This document shows positions 13,206-16,994 of a DNA stretch of 16,994 nucleotides, piece after piece (position 1 is the first letter of the stretch; every line of letters starts with the position of its first letter). The position numbers and the translations under genes are program-made. The notes beneath the pieces are model-generated. The model worked only from the letters and a program-made list of their open reading frames with translations. It was not told the DNA's origin and searched no databases. The stretch comes from Abditibacteriota bacterium (GTDB taxonomy: Bacteria > Armatimonadota > UBA5829). The stretch lies in the NCBI GenBank assembly GCA_017958015.1, contig JAGDDM010000198.1, forward strand, positions 1 to 16,994. The letters run 5' to 3'.

Positions 13206-14101
13206 TTCTTCACCTCCGCTTCATAGTAGACCCACGCCGAGGAGGACATCAGAATAATCAGCGTGAATATGAGAATTACGATAAAGAGAATCCATGCCAG
13301 CGCGCAGGCGTAGCCCATCTGCAGGAACATGAAAGCCTTCTGGTAGAGATAGAGCACGTAGAACAAGGTGGCGTAGGCCGGTCCGCCCTGAGTCATAACG
13401 AAGGAGGACGTGAACACCTGGAAGCTGCCGATGATGCCCATAACCAGATTGAAGAAAATGGTGGAGGAAATCATGGGCAGGGTGATGTTCCTGAACTTCT
13501 GCCAGGGGCTGGCGCCGTCGATCTCCGCCGCTTCATAGAGCTGTGTGGGCACGCCCTGGAGACCGGCGAGATAGATAATCATACCGCCGCCGACGCCCCA
13601 AACGCTCATGAGAATGAATGAGGGCAGCGCCCATGCCGGGTCCTGAAGCCAGCCTATTTCCGGTACCTTGAATATGCCCAAAATGGCGTTCAGAATACCG
13701 CCGTGGGGCTTGAAAATGGCAAGCCACACCATGGCCATGGCCACAGGCGGAAGGATTGCCGGTATGTAGAAAATGGAGCGGAAAGTTCTCATGCCGAAGA
13801 CGTTCTGATTAAGGAGAACCGCCAGGGCCAGAGAGCACACAAGTCCGATGGGCACCGAGGTGAGGGCGTAGATTAACGTGACCTTCATCGCCTGGGCGAA
13901 TCGGAAGTCGTCGAAGAATATGGTCTTGTAGTTGGCAAGTCCCACGAACTTCGGCGTCGTGAGGATGTCCCACTCCGTGAAGCTGATGTACAGTGAGAAG
14001 AGCATGGGACCGAGGGTGAGGACGATGAAGCCGAATAGCCAGGGGGATATGCAGATAAACCCGTCCAGGGCTTCCCGTCGTCTGATTTTGGAAAGTTTCA
14101 T
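13202..14101 (-). CDS. Carbohydrate ABC transporter permease, MalF/UgpA type
   Basis: This 299-residue protein has six predicted membrane segments and the EAA loop EAAEIDGA (190-197) ending in ITLP (206-209). The N-terminus, with WLFGFIVLTLGPMLFSLYIS, is typical of MalF/UgpA-type (CUT1) permeases without the large periplasmic insert of E. coli MalF. It forms the channel together with the MalG-type protein encoded next. GGAG lies seven bases before the ATG, and the gene follows the substrate-binding protein gene by four bases. No ATPase gene is seen in the operon, so the ATP-binding subunit is upstream of the window or shared from elsewhere, as with MsmX/MsmK in other bacteria. Confidence 0.93.
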   Translation of the reverse strand: MKLSKIRRREALDGFICISPWLFGFIVLTLGPMLFSLYISFTEWDILTTPKFVGLANYKTIFFDDFRFAQAMKVTLIYALTSVPIGLVCSLALAVLLNQNVFGMRTFRSIFYIPAILPPVAMAMVWLAIFKPHGGILNAILGIFKVPEIGWLQDPAWALPSFILMSVWGVGGGMIIYLAGLQGVPTQLYEAAEIDGASPWQKFRNITLPMISSTIFFNLVMGIIGSFQVFTSSFVMTQGGPAYATLFYVLYLYQKAFMFLQMGYACALAWILFIVILIFTLIILMSSSAWVYYEAEVKK

Positions 14102-14105
14102 ATAG

Positions 14106-15350
14106 CTACTCCGTTCTTAGAAGTTTGTTAACGTCTTCAACCGTTTTGTCGGCGATGTCTTTGATGTTCTCTTGGCCGATGCTGACCCGCTCGTAGCAGG
14201 AGCCCAGCATGGCTTTCATTTCCTGATTGCAAACCACCTGGGGCGGAATGACGCCGTCTCTGATGGAATCCAGGAAGGCCTGTTTGTTTTTCGGGGGCCT
14301 GTTCACCTTCAGGTAGCCGGCCTGAGCGGACCTTCTGGCGGGAACCTGCTGATTCATGGCCGCCATTTTTGTCTGATACTCGGTGCTCGTGAGGTGCTTA
14401 AGCAGCATCCAAGCTTCTTTTTTGTGCTTCGATTGGGACATGATTCCGTAGTTGGAGCCGCCCAGGCGGGAGGCTCTTCCTCCGGGACCCTTGGGCATGG
14501 GCGCCGCGTCCCACTCGAAGCCCTTCAGCTCTTTGGCGAAGGTGAGATCGCTCTCGTAGCTGCCGCCGAAGTACATTGCCGCCTTGCCGTTGGTGAACTG
14601 CCTTGCGGCGAAGACTCCCGCGGAATCCTCCCGAGTGGGGGCGATTTTGTACTTGAACACAAGGTCCTGAAACATCTGAAGTCCCGCCAGAGCCTCCGGT
14701 GTGTTCATGAGACACCGTTTGTTGTCATCGGAAAGCATCCTGCCGCCGAAGGCGTAGATGTAATTCTCCGGCAGAGGGTCTCCCGTTGTTCCCCATTTGT
14801 CGAGGTGCCCGTCTCCGTTTGTGTCGGCGCAGAACTTTTTGCACACCTCGATGTACTTGGCGTAGTCCCAACTTTCGTCCGGGTAGGGGATTCCCAGTTT
14901 GTCGAACCAGGTTTTGTTGTAGTACATGGCGTGGTTGTCGATATCCTGGGGCAGAATGTATGTCTTGCCGTTAAACCGGCACCAGCCGTTCACGATTTTC
15001 GGCTCGAAGTCTTCGATATCGAAATTGTCCTTCTTGAAATACTCATCCAGGGGCTCCAAAGCGCCTTTGGCCGCCAAGGGAGCAAACCACTCGGAGCTTA
15101 CCCGGGTGACGTCCGGAGTTTTGCCGCCGGCGGTGGCAATCATCAGCTTATCCAGCATCCGCCACCAGCTGACGTTCTCCATTTCCACCTTGATGTTTGG
15201 GTGTTCTTTTTCAAACAGGGCGATGTGCTCCCGAATGGCGATTTCCTCTTGGTCGCCGCACCAGTCCGTCAGGTAGAGAACCACCCGTTTTTCGCCGCAA
15301 CCGCCGAGGAGCAGCAAAAAACCCGCGAGTATAAACAAAGTTTTTTTCAT
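14106..15350 (-). CDS. Sugar-binding lipoprotein of ABC transporter (paralogue 1)
   Basis: The 414-residue protein is a family 1 extracellular solute-binding protein with a lipoprotein signal (lipobox LGGC, C18). Features typical of sugar binders include FEKEHPNIKVE (47-57), a DVTRVSSEW segment and AMYYNK (141-146). Residues D176, N178, D180 and D184 in a DTNGDGHLD loop form a calcium-binding-like motif shared with paralogue 2. It is the binding protein nearest the permease genes, so probably their standard partner. It is clearly homologous to the next gene over the full length, differing in the middle, where ligand contacts usually lie. An unusual AT-rich triplet repeat separates its Shine-Dalgarno-like GGAG from the ATG. 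Confidence 0.92.
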   Translation of the reverse strand: MKKTLFILAGFLLLLGGCGEKRVVLYLTDWCGDQEEIAIREHIALFEKEHPNIKVEMENVSWWRMLDKLMIATAGGKTPDVTRVSSEWFAPLAAKGALEPLDEYFKKDNFDIEDFEPKIVNGWCRFNGKTYILPQDIDNHAMYYNKTWFDKLGIPYPDESWDYAKYIEVCKKFCADTNGDGHLDKWGTTGDPLPENYIYAFGGRMLSDDNKRCLMNTPEALAGLQMFQDLVFKYKIAPTREDSAGVFAARQFTNGKAAMYFGGSYESDLTFAKELKGFEWDAAPMPKGPGGRASRLGGSNYGIMSQSKHKKEAWMLLKHLTSTEYQTKMAAMNQQVPARRSAQAGYLKVNRPPKNKQAFLDSIRDGVIPPQVVCNQEMKAMLGSCYERVSIGQENIKDIADKTVEDVNKLLRTE

Positions 15351-15384
15351 AATAATAATATATTACTCCATAACGGGCGAAACG
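15351..15384 (-). repeat. Duplicated intergenic spacer with (ATT)n triplet repeat, copy A
   Basis: This 34-base gap between binding-protein genes 2 and 1 is identical to the gap at 16639-16675 apart from one missing ATT triplet. On the minus strand it holds a GGAG (15366-15369) placed 15 bases from the ATG, with short ATT repeats between. It duplicated along with the genes. Confidence 0.8.
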
Positions 15385-16638
15385 TCAACGCTTTTCCGCC
15401 GCCAAAATTTTATTTACTTCCCTTACGGCGTCGTCGGCTATATCTTCTATCGGTTCTTTGCCCAGAAGCGTTTTTTCGACGGAACCGGAGATAATGTTCT
15501 CCGCTTCCGGCCAGCAGGAGACCTGAACGCTGCCCATGCCGCAGTCGATGGCGTCGATAAAGGCCTGTTTGTTTCGGGGCGGCCGCTGTACGGCGAGAAA
15601 GTCTTCGGCCGCGGATTTGCGGACGGGAATAAAGAGAATTCGCTCCGCGCTCATAATCTGGCACTCGGCGCCGCTCATCCACTTGATAAACTCCCAAGCC
15701 TCTTTTCTGTGCTCGGAATAGCGCATGATGCCGTAGGAGTTGGTAATCATTTTTGTGTAGCGGCCTTTGGGCCCCTTGGGCACCGGCGCCGTGTCGAAAT
15801 CAAGACCTATTGCTTTACCCTCTCGGGAGAATATCGCGTCGGCGGCCCAGCTGCCGCTGACAATCGTGGCCAGTTTCCCCTGGGTAAAGAGTTTGTAGTT
15901 TCCCAGATTCGCCGTGTCGTCGGCGGTGGGAGAGACTTTGTATTCGTAAATAAGATCCGTCAGCAGTCGAAAGGTTTTTAACGCTTCCGGCGAGTTCAGG
16001 GCGCACCGGCTGTGGTCGTCGCTTACGTATTGTCCGCCGAAGCCGTAGAGGTAAGGCGTAATGTCGGCGTGTACGTCCGTTCCCCATTGGTCGAGGCGTC
16101 CGTCGCCGTCTTTGTCCCTGGTGAGCTTTCCGCACATCTCGATATATTTATCGAAGTCCCAGGTTTCGTCGGGATAGGGAACCCCCGCCTCGTCGAACAT
16201 TTTTTTGTTGTAGTACATGGCGTAGGGGTCCACCGACACGGGAATGCCGTAAAGTTTACCCTTGTAGCGGCAGTCCCTGAGGGCGTTGGGGTAGAAGTCG
16301 TCGATGTCGAAACCCTTTTCCTCAACGTACTCGTCCAGGGGCACCAAGACGCCCTTGTCCGCCAGCGGAGCGAACCATTCGGAGCTGATTCGGGTAATAT
16401 CCAGCGTTCTGCCGCCGGCGGTGGCTATCATCAGCTTGTCCCGCATCCTGTGCCAGTTTACGGTTTCGAGCTCCACCTTTATGTCGGGGTGCGCTTTCTC
16501 GAAGAGGGCAACCTGTTCGCGAATGATGACTTCTTCTTGGCCGCTTGCCCAGTCGATAACCCGGAGTACTACCTGTTTTTCGCCGCAGCCTCCCAATAGG
16601 AGCAGCAGCCCGGCGAGAATAAGCAAAGTTTTTTTCAT
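15385..16638 (-). CDS. Sugar-binding lipoprotein of ABC transporter (paralogue 2)
   Basis: This 417-residue paralogue of the downstream gene has the same lipobox (LGGC, C18) and an almost identical signal peptide. Shared motifs are EWFAPLADKG, MYYNKKMFDEAGVPYPDE and a DKDGDGRLD calcium-binding-like loop (D175, D177, D179, D183). The C-terminal RPPRNKQAFIDAID is shared with the third copy, to which it is closer in this region than to paralogue 1. It would bind a sugar in the periplasm and deliver it to the MalF/MalG-type permeases. Several binding proteins for one permease pair can widen the range of sugars taken up. Its GGAG lies 18 bases from the ATG. Confidence 0.92.
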   Translation of the reverse strand: MKKTLLILAGLLLLLGGCGEKQVVLRVIDWASGQEEVIIREQVALFEKAHPDIKVELETVNWHRMRDKLMIATAGGRTLDITRISSEWFAPLADKGVLVPLDEYVEEKGFDIDDFYPNALRDCRYKGKLYGIPVSVDPYAMYYNKKMFDEAGVPYPDETWDFDKYIEMCGKLTRDKDGDGRLDQWGTDVHADITPYLYGFGGQYVSDDHSRCALNSPEALKTFRLLTDLIYEYKVSPTADDTANLGNYKLFTQGKLATIVSGSWAADAIFSREGKAIGLDFDTAPVPKGPKGRYTKMITNSYGIMRYSEHRKEAWEFIKWMSGAECQIMSAERILFIPVRKSAAEDFLAVQRPPRNKQAFIDAIDCGMGSVQVSCWPEAENIISGSVEKTLLGKEPIEDIADDAVREVNKILAAEKR

Positions 16639-16675
16639 AATAATAATAATATATTACTCCATAACGGGCGAAACG
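16639..16675 (-). repeat. Duplicated intergenic spacer with (ATT)n triplet repeat, copy B
   Basis: This 37-base gap between binding-protein genes 3 and 2 matches copy A (15351-15384) exactly except for one extra ATT triplet. The near-identity in a non-coding stretch indicates a recent tandem duplication. The GGAG is at 16657-16660. Confidence 0.8.
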
Positions 16676-16994
16676 TCAATGCTTTTCCGCCGCCAATATT
16701 TTATTTACTTCCGGCACCGCCTCGTCCGCCAACGTTTTCACCGGCCTTTTGCCCAGAAGCATCGCGTCTATGGCTCCGTTCAGCACGCTTTCAATCTCCG
16801 GCCCGCAAGGGACTTTGAGACTGCCCACGCCGTAGTCGATGGCGTCGATGAAGGCCTGTTTGTTTCGGGGCGGTCTGTCCAAGGTGAAAAACTCTTTGCT
16901 GACTGATTTCCGTGAAGGGATAACCTGGCATCTTTCGATGGCAGCTTTCTGCCAATCGCCGATTGTTATCAACTGCACGAGAAGCCAGGCTTCC
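16676..16994 (-). CDS. Sugar-binding lipoprotein (paralogue 3), C-terminal part, cut by window edge
   Basis: The last 106 residues of a third substrate-binding protein run in from the right edge; the frame is open to the window end and the N-terminus lies outside. The segment begins EAWLLVQLI, which aligns with the KEAWMLLKHL and KEAWEFIKWM parts of the other two copies. It continues with RPPRNKQAFIDAID, a PCGPEIESVLNG stretch and the end VNKILAAEKH, nearly the same as paralogue 2. A GTG inside (16978) should not be taken as the start, because homology continues upstream of it. It stops with TGA inside the duplicated spacer context. Confidence 0.9.
   Translation of the reverse strand, partial: EAWLLVQLITIGDWQKAAIERCQVIPSRKSVSKEFFTLDRPPRNKQAFIDAIDYGVGSLKVPCGPEIESVLNGAIDAMLLGKRPVKTLADEAVPEVNKILAAEKH

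Noticed and set aside
14172..15494. 440-residue plus-strand open frame opposite the binding-protein gene
   Set aside because: Shadow of the GC-rich coding strand; it also crosses the intergenic spacer and has no recognisable motifs.
16676..16978. A separate short gene starting at the GTG at 16978
   Set aside because: Homology to the other binding proteins continues upstream of the GTG to the window edge, so it is the end of a longer gene.

Overview
The window looks like chromosome from a Gram-negative, anaerobic or microaerophilic, rod-shaped bacterium of moderately high GC. The signs are lipoproteins with lipoboxes, a complete mreBCD cell-shape operon, and a superoxide reductase (desulfoferrodoxin) with ferritin in place of aerobic defences. 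I cannot assign a phylum with confidence. The sigma factor/zinc-finger/CHAT cluster recalls modules I associate with Acidobacteria and Planctomycetes-like lineages, but nothing here fixes the taxonomy. No tRNA, rRNA, CRISPR array or transposase gene was seen.

Layout, left to right. (1) Positions 1-260 hold the promoter and ribosome binding site of a gene that starts off the left edge on the minus strand, a bidirectional terminator, and copy 1 of a structured intergenic repeat. (2) A minus-strand oxidative-stress/iron operon (1956-264) encodes a possible 40-residue membrane peptide that ordinary gene calling would miss, an MBL-fold hydrolase, superoxide reductase and ferritin. The genes are very closely spaced and two stop codons lie inside the next gene's Shine-Dalgarno sequence. 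(3) A plus-strand pair (2034-3433) encodes a lipoprotein that looks like a 5'-nucleotidase domain stripped of its metal ligands, and a membrane-anchored rhodanese. (4) A minus-strand mreB-mreC-mreD-hrcA operon (6807-3445) follows; the heat-shock repressor gene hrcA is tightly fused to the cell-shape genes.

(5) A plus-strand three-gene cluster (6985-12152) encodes an exported TPR-CHAT caspase-like protease with an intact His/Cys dyad, a divergent sigma-70/ECF-like sigma factor, and a membrane protein with two zinc-binding anti-sigma motifs and an extracytoplasmic FnIII domain. The cluster ends in a strong terminator. A good promoter lies directly before the sigma gene and would give a leaderless mRNA. 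I infer a self-contained envelope-sensing or regulated-proteolysis module; this is the most interesting system in the window. (6) After copy 2 of the intergenic repeat (inverted relative to copy 1) and a terminator comes a minus-strand sugar ABC transporter operon (16994-12378). It has three tandem paralogous substrate-binding lipoproteins, the first cut by the window edge, and two permeases, with no ATPase gene in view.

Recurring features: several candidate promoters have CGG directly before a near-consensus TATAAT. Long open frames opposite the real genes are common because of codon bias, and I treat them as shadows.
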